Shown here in pieces: positions 43,588 to 52,765 of a DNA stretch of 64,000 nt. Source of the stretch: Kitasatospora setae KM-6054. Lineage in GTDB: Bacteria > Actinomycetota > Actinomycetes > Streptomycetales > Streptomycetaceae. The number at the start of each line of letters is the position of its first letter. Within the stretch, counting starts at the first letter, position 1. Made by a program: the position numbers and the translations under genes. The DNA lies in the NCBI RefSeq assembly GCF_000269985.1, contig NC_016109.1:6785001-6849000 (forward strand). Direction: 5' to 3'. A model generated the notes under the pieces. The model had not been told where the DNA came from, did not search any database, and saw only the letters and a program-made list of their open reading frames with translations.

Positions 43588-46500
43588 CTGGATCGACCTG
43601 ATCGCTCCGGCGGTCAAGAGCGCGTGGCTTGGCGAGGAGTCGCCGCCGCGTGCCCGCCAACTGTGCCGCGTGGAAATCGGCCTGTACGCGTTGGACCGGC
43701 TCTGTCCCGGCCAGCCGGCCAAGGCCGGATGGACGCTGTTCTCCGGCTACCCCTACGCGCTGGTCGGCGCGGACTCGGCCGAACGCGAGCGGGCGCTGCG
43801 GATCCTGCGGCACCTCGGATGGAGCATGCGCCGCCCGTACGCCTGGGACGCCTGCCTGGAGAAGTACCGGGACTACCCGGAGCGGGTGCGCGGCTTCGAA
43901 CTGGGCAGTCTCTCCGAGCCGCCGAAACGGCTGGATCCCGCAGCGGCGAACCACCGCTGGAAAGTGTACGAGTCCGTGCTGGTGGACACGCCCAAGCGTC
44001 ACCTGCGACCGGGGCTGAAGCAGGCGGAGGAGGGGCGGACGTACCGCTTCCCGTTGCGGAACGGCACCGGCCACGTACGGATCCCGGAGAAGTTCCCCGC
44101 CTACAGCGCCCAGGGGTACGACCTGGAGGCGATCGACCGGCGGCGCCCCGGTCCGGTGGAGGTGGTCCGCGGGGAACTGCTGGAGACCGCCGACTGGATG
44201 GACCGGGAACTCGGGCCCAGCCGGGGGAAGACCTGGGTGGAACGGGTCGAGAGCATCAACTTCGACGTCCTGACGCAGGACGGCCAAGAGTACGTGGAAC
44301 GCCAGTGGCTGACGATCGACGGCATGTTCCACCTCGCCGGCATGGTCGGCGCCGGCAAGAGCACGTTCCGCGACGTGCTCACGGTCCGGCTCGCGAAGCA
44401 GCGCAGGCGCGTCACCCTCGTCGTCGGGGACATCGCCGAACAGCTCAAGCTGGTGGCGCTGTTCACCGATCTGGGGATCAAGGCGGCTCCGGTCCTCGGG
44501 GCGTCCACCAGGGTGCGCAACACCCAGCGGATGCACCGCCGACTGGCCACGGCCAAGGCGCCCACCTTGCTCGCCCACGACCCGACCCGCTTCACCTACC
44601 TGAGCACCGCCTGCCCGTTGGACGCCCTGCGCAGCATGGAGGGCAGCGAGCCGCTGCTCTTCTCCGAGGCACCCTGCAGCCACCTCCGCGCGGTGGAGAC
44701 GAAGGAGCCCCCCGTACCGGTCTTCGGCCGGGCCGGCCGAGCGGCCGCCGCGCAGCCCCGGGGGGACGAGGAGGAGACCGGACCCGACCGGAGCTGCCCG
44801 CTGTGGGCCAAATGTCCTCGGCACCAGGCCGCGCACAGCCTGGTCGACGCGGACGTCTGGGTGGCGAACCCCGCGAGCCTGGTCTACAGCCTGGTCCCCC
44901 GTCAGCAGAACCGCGAGCGGATCCGCCTGCTCGAACTCGCCGCCGCTCGCAGCGACCTGATCGTCGTCGACGAGGCGGACCAGGTGCAGATGCAGCTGGA
45001 CGCGCTGTTCGCGCCGTCCGCGACCCTGGTCGGGCGGGCACCGGACTCGTGGCTCGACGACCTGTACAGCCACACCATCGACGAACTCGCGCGCAGGGCA
45101 CGACTGCAACTGTCCAAGTCGACGGTCGACGACTGGACCTCCGCCCTCAACACGGTGAGCGCCGCCGCGGACCGGCTCTACGCCAGACTCCTCCGCCATT
45201 CGGACCTCCGGGCCTGGGTGCAGGCGGACTACTTCAGCACCTGGACGCTCCAGCAGAAACTGGTGAACAACTGGTTCGGGAACCCGGGAGGAGCCGATCC
45301 GGAATCCGAAGAGGAGTCGGAGGAGTCGGAGGAGCCGGCGGACGCGGTCGAGGAGGAACCGGCGGAGGCGGCCGGGGAGGGAGCACCGGAGAGCGCCGGC
45401 AAGACCGCCGGCAGTGCGCGCGAACGACTGTTCGACCTCTTCGAGCAGTTCCGCGAGGACCCGTTGGGAGCCAACACCACCAACGACCCGCAACTGGCCG
45501 AACTCGTCGGCATCACCCAGGACCTGCTGCACGGGCTGGCCGAAAGCGCCGTGCACCACCGGATCACCCCCCTGCTGCGCACCCTGTCGGGCCGTCCCTC
45601 CCTCGAAGAGATCACGGCGGACCTCCAGGCCGCCGGCAGGCGGCTGGACGCGGCGGAGGAACGCCGGCTCGACGAGGAGTTGAAACCCGAGATCCGCCGT
45701 TTCGAGTTCACCCTGCTGCTTGCCGCGCTTCAGGAGCGACTGGACGCGGTCACCGACCAGTGGGTGACGGTGGAGGACGAGCTCAACCTCGAATCCGCCT
45801 CCAACCACTTGGCGAAGCGCCCCCCGATCGACTACGGCCCGGTGGTACCGGAATCGCCGATGGGCAACATCCTGGGTTTCCAGTTCCTCCCCGAGGACCT
45901 GGACGACGCCGGCAGCGGCAGCGGCGCGCTCAGGTTCTTCCGTTGCACGGGCGTGGGCCGGATCCTCCTCTCCGAGCTGATCGAGTCCGCGGCGCCGATC
46001 GACGGCCCGTGCCCGAACGTCCTGCTGATGTCGGGGACCAGTTGGGCGGGCACCGCGCCCGGGGCCCATGTCCGGGCTCCGGTTCGCGCGATCCTCCGAA
46101 CGCCCAAGCGTGAGCACGCCAACGTGCTCACGAGCGTCTTTCGGACCCACTTCGTGCACGGGCTCGACGGCAAGGCGCTGCACCTGTCCGGTACCAGACC
46201 GGAGGAGCGCCCGAAGATGCTGGAACTGATGCTCCGACAGCTGGCCGCTCCGGTGGAAGGCAGGAGGACCAGTGTCTTCGACGAGGAGATCCGCCTGATC
46301 GGTGATCACCAGCGCAAGCGGCTGCTGCTGCTGGTCGGTTCCTACGACGAAGCCAGGCGCGCGGCGGCCCTGATCCACAAGATGCCCCAATGGCAGGGCA
46401 AGGTGTGCCAGCTGATCGCTGACGACGCGGAGTTGGAGCCCTGGTCGTACGGCGGACCGCCGGAGCAGGACTCGGACGAAGACCACGGTCCGGCCGTCCT

Positions 46501-47212
46501 GCGCCGCGGTGAGGTGGCCACCTTCGGGGAGACCGGGGCACAGATCCTGGTGGCCCCGTTGATGTCCGTGGAACGCGGTCACAACATCCTCAACGACGCG
46601 GGCAAGGCCGCCATCGGCTCCGTCTTCTTCCTGGCCCGTCCGCATCCTCGCCCGCACGACCTGAACCTGGCCGTGCAGAAGATCAACAGGTGGGTCGAGG
46701 AGCAGCTGGACATCGGCGGAACGACGTCGGGCAGTGAATTCGCCCGCCTCGTCGGGGCCTCGGCCGACCTGGACGAGGCCGGGCGGGCCTTCCGGCGGCT
46801 CGGCCGGATCGAGTGGCGGACCCTGCTCACCCGCCAGGCCGCGTGGTCACGGCTGGACGACGAGGAGAAGGCGGCGTTCACCTGGGACCGCATGGTGATC
46901 ATGTGGCAGGTCATCGGCCGACTCGTCCGCGGAGCGGTGCCGGCCCGAGTGGTCTTCGTGGACTCCAAGTTCGCCGAACGCGAGGCAGCCGGCCGAGGAC
47001 GCGACACGCACCGCACCGGCCTGCTCGCCAGCATGCTCCACGTGCTCGCCCCGTACTTCGACAGGACCTCGGGCATCGCCCGTCGGGACAGGCAACTGGT
47101 CGAGGCACTGTACGGGCCGCTGCACAAGGCGCTGGCCGAGATGCTGGACAACGGCACCACCGCGGCCGGACCGGCCGCGGTACGACGTCAAGGAGGAGAT
47201 CAGCGTTGGTGA
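43571..47212 (+). CDS. DinG/XPD-like helicase of the pPIWI-RE island
   Basis: 1213 residues from ATG 43571, with GGGAGGGAAG upstream. A unique N-terminal domain (about 1-245) precedes a superfamily 2 helicase. Walker A is GMVGAGKST (257-265) and DEAD is at 467-470. Four Cys between them (C348, C369, C409, C415) are placed like the Fe-S cluster of DinG/XPD helicases. An acidic Glu-rich linker lies near 575-610. Motif VI is QVIGRLVRG near residue 1120. DinG-type helicases are the constant middle member of pPIWI-RE islands and probably unwind the target or guide-target duplex. The island-specific N-terminal domain may bind the PIWI or REase partner. Confidence 0.85.
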   Translation: MIDRSSWIDLIAPAVKSAWLGEESPPRARQLCRVEIGLYALDRLCPGQPAKAGWTLFSGYPYALVGADSAERERALRILRHLGWSMRRPYAWDACLEKYRDYPERVRGFELGSLSEPPKRLDPAAANHRWKVYESVLVDTPKRHLRPGLKQAEEGRTYRFPLRNGTGHVRIPEKFPAYSAQGYDLEAIDRRRPGPVEVVRGELLETADWMDRELGPSRGKTWVERVESINFDVLTQDGQEYVERQWLTIDGMFHLAGMVGAGKSTFRDVLTVRLAKQRRRVTLVVGDIAEQLKLVALFTDLGIKAAPVLGASTRVRNTQRMHRRLATAKAPTLLAHDPTRFTYLSTACPLDALRSMEGSEPLLFSEAPCSHLRAVETKEPPVPVFGRAGRAAAAQPRGDEEETGPDRSCPLWAKCPRHQAAHSLVDADVWVANPASLVYSLVPRQQNRERIRLLELAAARSDLIVVDEADQVQMQLDALFAPSATLVGRAPDSWLDDLYSHTIDELARRARLQLSKSTVDDWTSALNTVSAAADRLYARLLRHSDLRAWVQADYFSTWTLQQKLVNNWFGNPGGADPESEEESEESEEPADAVEEEPAEAAGEGAPESAGKTAGSARERLFDLFEQFREDPLGANTTNDPQLAELVGITQDLLHGLAESAVHHRITPLLRTLSGRPSLEEITADLQAAGRRLDAAEERRLDEELKPEIRRFEFTLLLAALQERLDAVTDQWVTVEDELNLESASNHLAKRPPIDYGPVVPESPMGNILGFQFLPEDLDDAGSGSGALRFFRCTGVGRILLSELIESAAPIDGPCPNVLLMSGTSWAGTAPGAHVRAPVRAILRTPKREHANVLTSVFRTHFVHGLDGKALHLSGTRPEERPKMLELMLRQLAAPVEGRRTSVFDEEIRLIGDHQRKRLLLLVGSYDEARRAAALIHKMPQWQGKVCQLIADDAELEPWSYGGPPEQDSDEDHGPAVLRRGEVATFGETGAQILVAPLMSVERGHNILNDAGKAAIGSVFFLARPHPRPHDLNLAVQKINRWVEEQLDIGGTTSGSEFARLVGASADLDEAGRAFRRLGRIEWRTLLTRQAAWSRLDDEEKAAFTWDRMVIMWQVIGRLVRGAVPARVVFVDSKFAEREAAGRGRDTHRTGLLASMLHVLAPYFDRTSGIARRDRQLVEALYGPLHKALAEMLDNGTTAAGPAAVRRQGGDQRW

Positions 47213-50082
47213 AGTACTCGAACGTCCGGCTGGCCGCCTACCAACCCCACCCGGGTGCGGCGTGGAACGCCGAGTACCACACCCTTGTCCTCCCCCGGCA
47301 CTACCGCGAAGCACTCCTCGCGCTCTACCGGCGTGGTCTGAAGCGGGATCCCGAGCAGTGCCGCAGCCTTCCGGTCGGGCGCTTCAACAGCCTGCTCCAA
47401 TCGCTGCTCCCGGGGATCGTGTCGGTGGCCAAGTGGGTCGATGTCGAGGACGAGGCGCCCTGGCTCTACGCCCACGGGCCGGTCCCGCCGGAGGTGTTCG
47501 CCGCCGTCTTCACCGCCTGGGTGTGGGACCTGCGTCCGGACTCCGTGCCGCGACGCGAGGTGCGGCAGCTGATAGCCGGACTCGCCCCGGCGACCCTGCG
47601 CTGGGAACGCGGGAAGATCCCGCTCCTGGCCGGTGGAGCGAACACGGTGGGAACGGCACAGCCGGATCCGCGGCTCTACCAGCTGCTCCCGGACGCCATC
47701 GCCCAACAGGCCCTGCAGCTATCCCCGTTCAAGCACGAGAAAGGGAGCCTCTCGCTCTCCTTCCGTACGGTGGCCCGCCGTTCCTTCGAACGGGGCGCGG
47801 AACTGGTCTCCTGGCCTCCGGACCTCCACGTGGACAAGCGCGGTGAGTGGTTCTTCTCGGCGGTGATCGGAGTGACGCTGCAGACCGTCCCGTTCCACCC
47901 GCTGCCGCGCATCCACGTACGGACGGGGGTCCGGAGATGGGCCACCGGAACCGGCAGGAACGGTCTTTTCCTCCCTGCTCGTCGGGCGACGTCCGTGTTC
48001 CTGAAACCGTCCGCCCCCTGGCTGAAGGGGACCTCGCCGCAACTCGCCGGTAGCTTCTCGGTGGCTCGGATGCGGTACGACCGGCAGGCCAAGGCCGTCG
48101 CCTGGGAACACGGCGGACCGACCGGCATGCTCTCTCGCCTCACTCTCGAAGGGGATTTCCCCGAGCCCGCCGACCTGCTGTCGGATCCGGCCAGGTGGCT
48201 CCGCGGCGTATCGGGGCTCGAAGCCGCCGTGGTGCACAGCACGGCGATGGGCAGCCACGGCGTGATGCCCGGGCTGATGCCCAGGGACCGGGTGCCGCTC
48301 ACCGAATGGTTCGAGAGCGCGTTCCCCGACGCGATCGGTCGGCTGCCGGACCTGGAACGAGTGACGAAGCACCGACCCGCACCGGTGAACCGGGCCCGGT
48401 CGTTGCCGGCCGATGAGGTCGGCCGGAGCGAGGAGAAGGCGAGGCGCGCCCGGCAGCGGCGGGAAGGGCTCGCCAGGCTGAACGGCGGCCGGACGATCGA
48501 CCTGGACTTCCTCTGGAACACCTCGGAGATCCGGATCGCGATGGTGAAGGGACTGGAGGAGCTGCTCGGCCTGTCCGGGCCCGAACCCGAGGGCAGCGAT
48601 GACCGACTCGCATGGCACACGCCCGAACTGGACGTGCGGCTCAGGCTCCAGCGGATCAGCGCGCTCGGGGGCGGGCTGCCGCTCGACAAGGCCGACCGGA
48701 GACGCACGGTCGCCATCCGGGCGGCGATCCAGTCCCGCCGAACCGAGACGGCCGCCCGCCTGGCACGGAACGCGAGCCGGGAACGTCCCGCCTTGGCGGT
48801 GCTGGAGATCCTGGAACGGGGTTCCTACGAGATCAGTGAGGCGGACCCCAAGTTCGCCCTGCGGCTGGGCTGTGGCGACGCCAGGACGCTCAGCCAGTTC
48901 GTGCTCCCGCAGCCGCCCGACAAGAACACGAAGCGGCGTGCGACCGCGCTCGAAGCGAAGGCCGTCGAAACCTGGACCGACGGGTTCCGGCAGCTCGGGC
49001 TGCGGGCGGTGCCCGAGCACGGGTTCGAGGGAGACACGCCGGAAGACCTGCAGTACGCCGCGTTCTGGCTCGTCCGGCGCCTGGCCAGCGGGCCCACCCG
49101 GGAAGCGGCACTGGTTCCGATCGCGATCCGGATCAGGCCGCAGGAAGGCTACGGGGCACCTGAGGCGATCACCGGCTGGGACGCCCGGACCGGTGAATGG
49201 GTTCCGTACGCCGAGCTCCACCTACGCCTGGCCGCGCAGGCGGTGCTACCGGTCGGCGAAGACGGCGAGGACCTCCCGGACGACGACCCGGTGGAGGAAG
49301 CGGGCCGCGGCGAGGGCGGATCGGTGCGGGACGCCCAGCGCGAGGCCGTGAGCAGGGCCGTGCAGGAGATGCTTTTCAGTCTTCGCGACCGTCCCACCCT
49401 GCTCCTCGCCCATGCCCAGAACAGCCGCCAGCTCTGGACCTGGCTCCAGAACGCGGAGATCGAACCCGACCGGATCGGACTGTACGGGCGTGAGCCGCAG
49501 CCCCTGGGTACGCAGGGGAGCGGGCTGCGCCTGGTCCGGCTCCGGAGCCAGACCGGCTTCGAGACCCCGCAGTGGTGGGGCCACGGAGGAGACGCCAGCC
49601 CGAAGGGGCCCGAAGCCGGGGAGGAGGCACCCGAACCCGCCAACAGGGCGGGAATCGCCGAAGGACTCTGGCGGCACCCGTCGGCAGGACCGGACGACCG
49701 CCTGTTCGTCAGCGCCGCAGAACGGGGCTGGGCCGGGCAGGGCGCCATCGTCAACGCCTCCAGATGGGTCACCAGGGAGATCGGGAAGAGCGGCGTCTCG
49801 AAGGTCGAGACCGGAAGGATCGCCTGGAACCCGGGGTTGCTGGAACTCGCCGTGGTGGGCTGCCAACCCGGCGACGACCCGGAGCTGTGGGCCGCCCTGA
49901 CCCACCAGCTCCGCCGCACGCCCGATTACCGCTCGTACCTGGCCCTCCCGCTGCCGCTCCACCTCGCCAAGCTCGCGGGGGAGTACGTCCTGCCCGCGAC
50001 AGCGGAGCCGGAAGAGGCGGACGACGCCGCTCCGGCCGCCGACGGTGGTTCCGAAGCCGTCCAACTCGCATTCGACCTCTGA
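47209..50082 (+). CDS. pPIWI-RE protein (prokaryotic PIWI family)
   Basis: 957 residues from GTG 47209, set in a GTGA overlap with the helicase stop and preceded by AAGGAGGAG; TTG 47206 is the alternative. Length, gene order and sequence features fit the pPIWI-RE family: an N-terminal module (about 1-330), a linker with basic helices (about 385-420), and a C-terminal MID-PIWI/RNase H-like region containing LLLAHAQNSRQLWTWL and, near the end, GDDPELWAALTHQLR. That last segment could hold the conserved Glu and Arg for which the family is named; this assignment is by eye. Family members are predicted to use nucleic-acid guides against invading DNA or R-loops. Whether the RNase H site is catalytic cannot be judged here. 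Confidence 0.78.
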   Translation: MKYSNVRLAAYQPHPGAAWNAEYHTLVLPRHYREALLALYRRGLKRDPEQCRSLPVGRFNSLLQSLLPGIVSVAKWVDVEDEAPWLYAHGPVPPEVFAAVFTAWVWDLRPDSVPRREVRQLIAGLAPATLRWERGKIPLLAGGANTVGTAQPDPRLYQLLPDAIAQQALQLSPFKHEKGSLSLSFRTVARRSFERGAELVSWPPDLHVDKRGEWFFSAVIGVTLQTVPFHPLPRIHVRTGVRRWATGTGRNGLFLPARRATSVFLKPSAPWLKGTSPQLAGSFSVARMRYDRQAKAVAWEHGGPTGMLSRLTLEGDFPEPADLLSDPARWLRGVSGLEAAVVHSTAMGSHGVMPGLMPRDRVPLTEWFESAFPDAIGRLPDLERVTKHRPAPVNRARSLPADEVGRSEEKARRARQRREGLARLNGGRTIDLDFLWNTSEIRIAMVKGLEELLGLSGPEPEGSDDRLAWHTPELDVRLRLQRISALGGGLPLDKADRRRTVAIRAAIQSRRTETAARLARNASRERPALAVLEILERGSYEISEADPKFALRLGCGDARTLSQFVLPQPPDKNTKRRATALEAKAVETWTDGFRQLGLRAVPEHGFEGDTPEDLQYAAFWLVRRLASGPTREAALVPIAIRIRPQEGYGAPEAITGWDARTGEWVPYAELHLRLAAQAVLPVGEDGEDLPDDDPVEEAGRGEGGSVRDAQREAVSRAVQEMLFSLRDRPTLLLAHAQNSRQLWTWLQNAEIEPDRIGLYGREPQPLGTQGSGLRLVRLRSQTGFETPQWWGHGGDASPKGPEAGEEAPEPANRAGIAEGLWRHPSAGPDDRLFVSAAERGWAGQGAIVNASRWVTREIGKSGVSKVETGRIAWNPGLLELAVVGCQPGDDPELWAALTHQLRRTPDYRSYLALPLPLHLAKLAGEYVLPATAEPEEADDAAPAADGGSEAVQLAFDL

Positions 50083-50147
50083 GCGACTGCGCCGAGAAGC
50101 GGGGTTCCGGAGTTCCCGGCCCCGCCCACGGCGCGCGCCGACCGGAT

Positions 50148-50205
50148 CGGGCCGCCCGGTCAGGACGCCGGCGCCCCGCGCGGGCCGGGCCGCCCGGTCA
50201 GGACG
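50148..50205. repeat. 20-bp direct repeat at the right edge of the island
   Basis: CGGGCCGCCCGGTCAGGACG is present at 50148-50167 and 50186-50205. The second copy includes the stop codon of the TetR gene. The repeats may be a small duplication scar; no integrase or tRNA is nearby to support an attachment site. Confidence 0.85.
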
Positions 50206-50905
50206 GCAGTCGGGCCGCCAGCGCGTCGAGGAGGAGGTCGAGGGCGAGGGGGTAGGCGCTGCGGCGCATGTCGGCGGCGAGGAGGTCGGCGGTGGCGGTG
50301 ATGTGCGGGTGGGTGGTGGGGGAGAGGTCGCGGTAGGCGGTGTCCCAGACGCCGTTGTCGGCGCGCTGGGCGGTGGCGGGGAGGGCGACGGCGGCGGAGT
50401 CGAGGACGGCGAAGCCGAGGGCCTGGTCGATGAAGGCGTGGTAGAGGGCGACCGCGTCCGGGTCGGGGAAGCCGGCTTCGCGCAGTATGCCGAGCATGGT
50501 CTCGATGGCGCGGATCTCGTTGGCCCGGCCGGTGGTGCGGTAGGCGGCGAGGACGGCGGCCTGCGGGTGGGCGAGTGAGCTGGCGTGGATCCGCAGGCCG
50601 ACCTCGCGCAGGTCGGCGCGCCAGTGGCCGGTGGGTTGCCAGCCGGCCAGGCCGAGGCCGATGAGTTCGTCGGCGACGGCCAGCAGCAGGTCGTCGGTGC
50701 TGTGGAAGTACCGGTAGATCGCGCTGGGGTCGGCGCCGAGCGCGATGCCGAGGCGGCGGACGGTGAACGCCTGGGCGCCGTGCTGGCCGACCAGGCGGAG
50801 CGCGGTCTCGACGATGGCGCGTTCGGAGAGCACGGTGCCGTGCTTGGTGGGGCGGCGGCGCCGGCGTTCGGTCTCGGGGACGACCCGGTCGGTTCGGTCG
50901 GTCAT
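50198..50905 (-). CDS. TetR-family regulator
   Basis: 235 residues from ATG 50905. An Arg-rich start (ETERRRRRPTKHG) leads into a TetR HTH (IVETALRLVGQHGAQAFTVRRLGIALGADPSAIYRYF) described here by its ends: I30-like start and YRYF close. The C-terminal part resembles the TetR_C group found in many actinomycete repressors. It is divergent from the permease gene, so it most likely controls the permease/amidohydrolase/oxidoreductase group in response to their substrate. Upstream frame extensions on the same strand lack coding bias. Confidence 0.87.
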   Translation of the reverse strand: MTDRTDRVVPETERRRRRPTKHGTVLSERAIVETALRLVGQHGAQAFTVRRLGIALGADPSAIYRYFHSTDDLLLAVADELIGLGLAGWQPTGHWRADLREVGLRIHASSLAHPQAAVLAAYRTTGRANEIRAIETMLGILREAGFPDPDAVALYHAFIDQALGFAVLDSAAVALPATAQRADNGVWDTAYRDLSPTTHPHITATADLLAADMRRSAYPLALDLLLDALAARLPS

Positions 50906-50924
50906 GGCCCGTGAGCCTAGGGCA

Positions 50925-50960
50925 TCCGCCGTTATGACAACAGCATTGACGTTCGGCGGA
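50925..50960. promoter_or_regulatory. Long-spaced inverted repeat in the TetR/permease gap
   Basis: TCCGCCG (50925-50931) and CGGCGGA (50954-50960) flank an AT-rich 22-bp core containing TTATGACAACAGCATTGACG. The core is the only AT-rich part of this gap, and TTGTCA on the minus strand could be the -35 of the regulator gene. It is a plausible TetR site. Confidence 0.35.
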
Positions 50961-51138
50961 GGCGGGGGTTTCATGGCCTCCCACCGGCGGTTCCCCGCCG
51001 GCGGCCCCCACCCGGCGCGCGGAGCCCCCCGAAGCCCGCCGGTCCTCCTCGTGCACCCCCGCGCCGCAGCCCGGCGCACCCCCTCACCCGGCGCCCGCCC
51101 GCGGGCGTCCCCCCACGACACCTCACGGCGGTGATCCT

Positions 51139-52692
51139 TTGGCAACGACGGTCAAGGACCGGGGCCCCGTCCCCGACGGCGGCGGCTCCTCCGCGGGCCC
51201 GGACGCGATGCGCAAGTCGGTCGGCGTCGGCGCGGTGGTGGTGATCGCCGCGTCCAGCACGGCCGCCACCACCTCGATCGGCATCGGCCTGGGCCTGATG
51301 GCCGGCGTGGTCGGCCTGCACCTGCCGGCCATCATGCTGCTGGCCTTCCTGCCGGTGCTCGCCATCGCCAGCGGCTACGGCCGCCTCAACCGGGTCGAAC
51401 CGGACGCGGGCAGCTCCTACCGCTGGGTCGGCAACGCGCTCAACCCGTGGCTCGGCTTCCTGACCGGCTGGGTGAACATCGTCACCACCATCGTCTTCAT
51501 GGCGTACACCACCACCGTCACCGGTTCGGCGCTGATCCAGCTGGCCGGAAAGGCGGGACTGCACGCGCTGCCCGGCGTGCAGCTCGACCCCGACTCCAGC
51601 TTCCAGTGCACGCTGATCGGCATGCTGGTGCTGCTCGCCGCGACCGTGGTCGCCGTCCGCGGCCTCGACCTGGCCGCCAAGCTGCAGAAGTACCTGCTGA
51701 TCTTCGAGTACGCCGTGCTGCTCGCGTTCTGCGGGTACGGCCTGTTCGCCGGTGACCAGCCGTTCAGCCTGTCCTGGTACGACCCGTTCGAGATCCCGTC
51801 GATGGCGGCGCTCGCCCAGGGCATGGTGCTCGCGGTGTTCTGCTACTGGGGCTTCGAGTCGGTGTTCAGCGTCGGCGAGGAGGTCCACGACCCGAAGGAC
51901 GCCACCCGCGGCGGCTTCCTGTCGCTGCTGCTGATGCTCGGCCTGTTCCTGTTCGCCGGCACCGCCTTCCAGCGGGTGCTGCCGATCGACGAGCTCGCCG
52001 ACAACGGCGCCGTCGGCCTGGCGTACTTCGCCGACAAGCTGGCCGCCCAGCCGCTGGCCGCGCTGCCGCTGGTCGCGCTGACCTTCTCGGCCGCCGCCTC
52101 GCTGCAGGCCGCCGTCATCCCGACCGCCCGCGGCACCTACGCGATGGGCCGCGACGGCACCCTCGGCCGGGTCTGGACCCGGCTGCACCCGCGCTTCCGC
52201 ACCCCCTCCACCGGCACCTGGCTGATCACCGGCATCGCGCTGGCGCTGGCCGGCCTGGCCCTGGTCATCCCGACCGTGACCGAGCTGATCTCGGCCACCG
52301 TCAACGCCATCGGCATCGTCGTCGCCCTCTACTACGCGCTGGTCGCGATCGCCTCCGCCGTGCGCTTCCGCCACCTGCTGCGGGAGAACGTCGTCGAGGG
52401 CCTCAAGGCGGTCGTCGCCCCGCTGCTCGGCGCGGTCGTGCTGCTGCTGGTCGGCGGCTACCTGGCCTGGAGCTTCTACGACAGCGCCGACCACTTCGAA
52501 CTCTCGGCCGGCAACGGCTGGTTCGAGCTGACCGTGCCGGTCCTGATGATCGGCTCCGGCCTGGTCGCCGCGGCCTGGTCCCGCTGGGGCCGCCGCTCGG
52601 CCTACTTCACCGGCGCCACCGACCGGGCCGGCAGCGGCCCGGGCGGCAGCGGCCCGGCCGACCCCGCCGAGACCGAACCCGCCACCGCCTGA
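51139..52692 (+). CDS. APC-family amino acid/amine permease
   Basis: 517 residues if started at TTG 51139; ATG 51208 is the alternative, and both lack a strong ribosome site. It has about twelve membrane segments. The first helix holds the unwound STAATTSIGIGLG region typical of APC transporters, and VEPDAGSSYRWVG fits the conserved helix-2 region. It probably imports an amino acid, amide or polyamine. It leads a plus-strand group with an amidohydrolase and an FAD oxidoreductase, which suggests uptake followed by hydrolysis and oxidation of a nitrogen compound. Confidence 0.87.
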   Translation: MATTVKDRGPVPDGGGSSAGPDAMRKSVGVGAVVVIAASSTAATTSIGIGLGLMAGVVGLHLPAIMLLAFLPVLAIASGYGRLNRVEPDAGSSYRWVGNALNPWLGFLTGWVNIVTTIVFMAYTTTVTGSALIQLAGKAGLHALPGVQLDPDSSFQCTLIGMLVLLAATVVAVRGLDLAAKLQKYLLIFEYAVLLAFCGYGLFAGDQPFSLSWYDPFEIPSMAALAQGMVLAVFCYWGFESVFSVGEEVHDPKDATRGGFLSLLLMLGLFLFAGTAFQRVLPIDELADNGAVGLAYFADKLAAQPLAALPLVALTFSAAASLQAAVIPTARGTYAMGRDGTLGRVWTRLHPRFRTPSTGTWLITGIALALAGLALVIPTVTELISATVNAIGIVVALYYALVAIASAVRFRHLLRENVVEGLKAVVAPLLGAVVLLLVGGYLAWSFYDSADHFELSAGNGWFELTVPVLMIGSGLVAAAWSRWGRRSAYFTGATDRAGSGPGGSGPADPAETEPATA

Positions 52693-52765
52693 CCCGCGGC
52701 CCGGGCCCGACCACGGGCCCGGGCCCCGACTCCCGTACCCCGCGCAGAAAACGGAGCACCACCCC

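Noticed and set aside
43517..46657. A 1000-codon open frame antisense to the helicase gene
   Set aside because: The sense strand has intact helicase motifs; the antisense product has no motif and its codon bias is the complement of the real gene.
50148..50205. Attachment site of an integrative element
   Set aside because: No integrase, excisionase, replication gene or tRNA lies in the window, and no matching copy was seen at the island's left edge.
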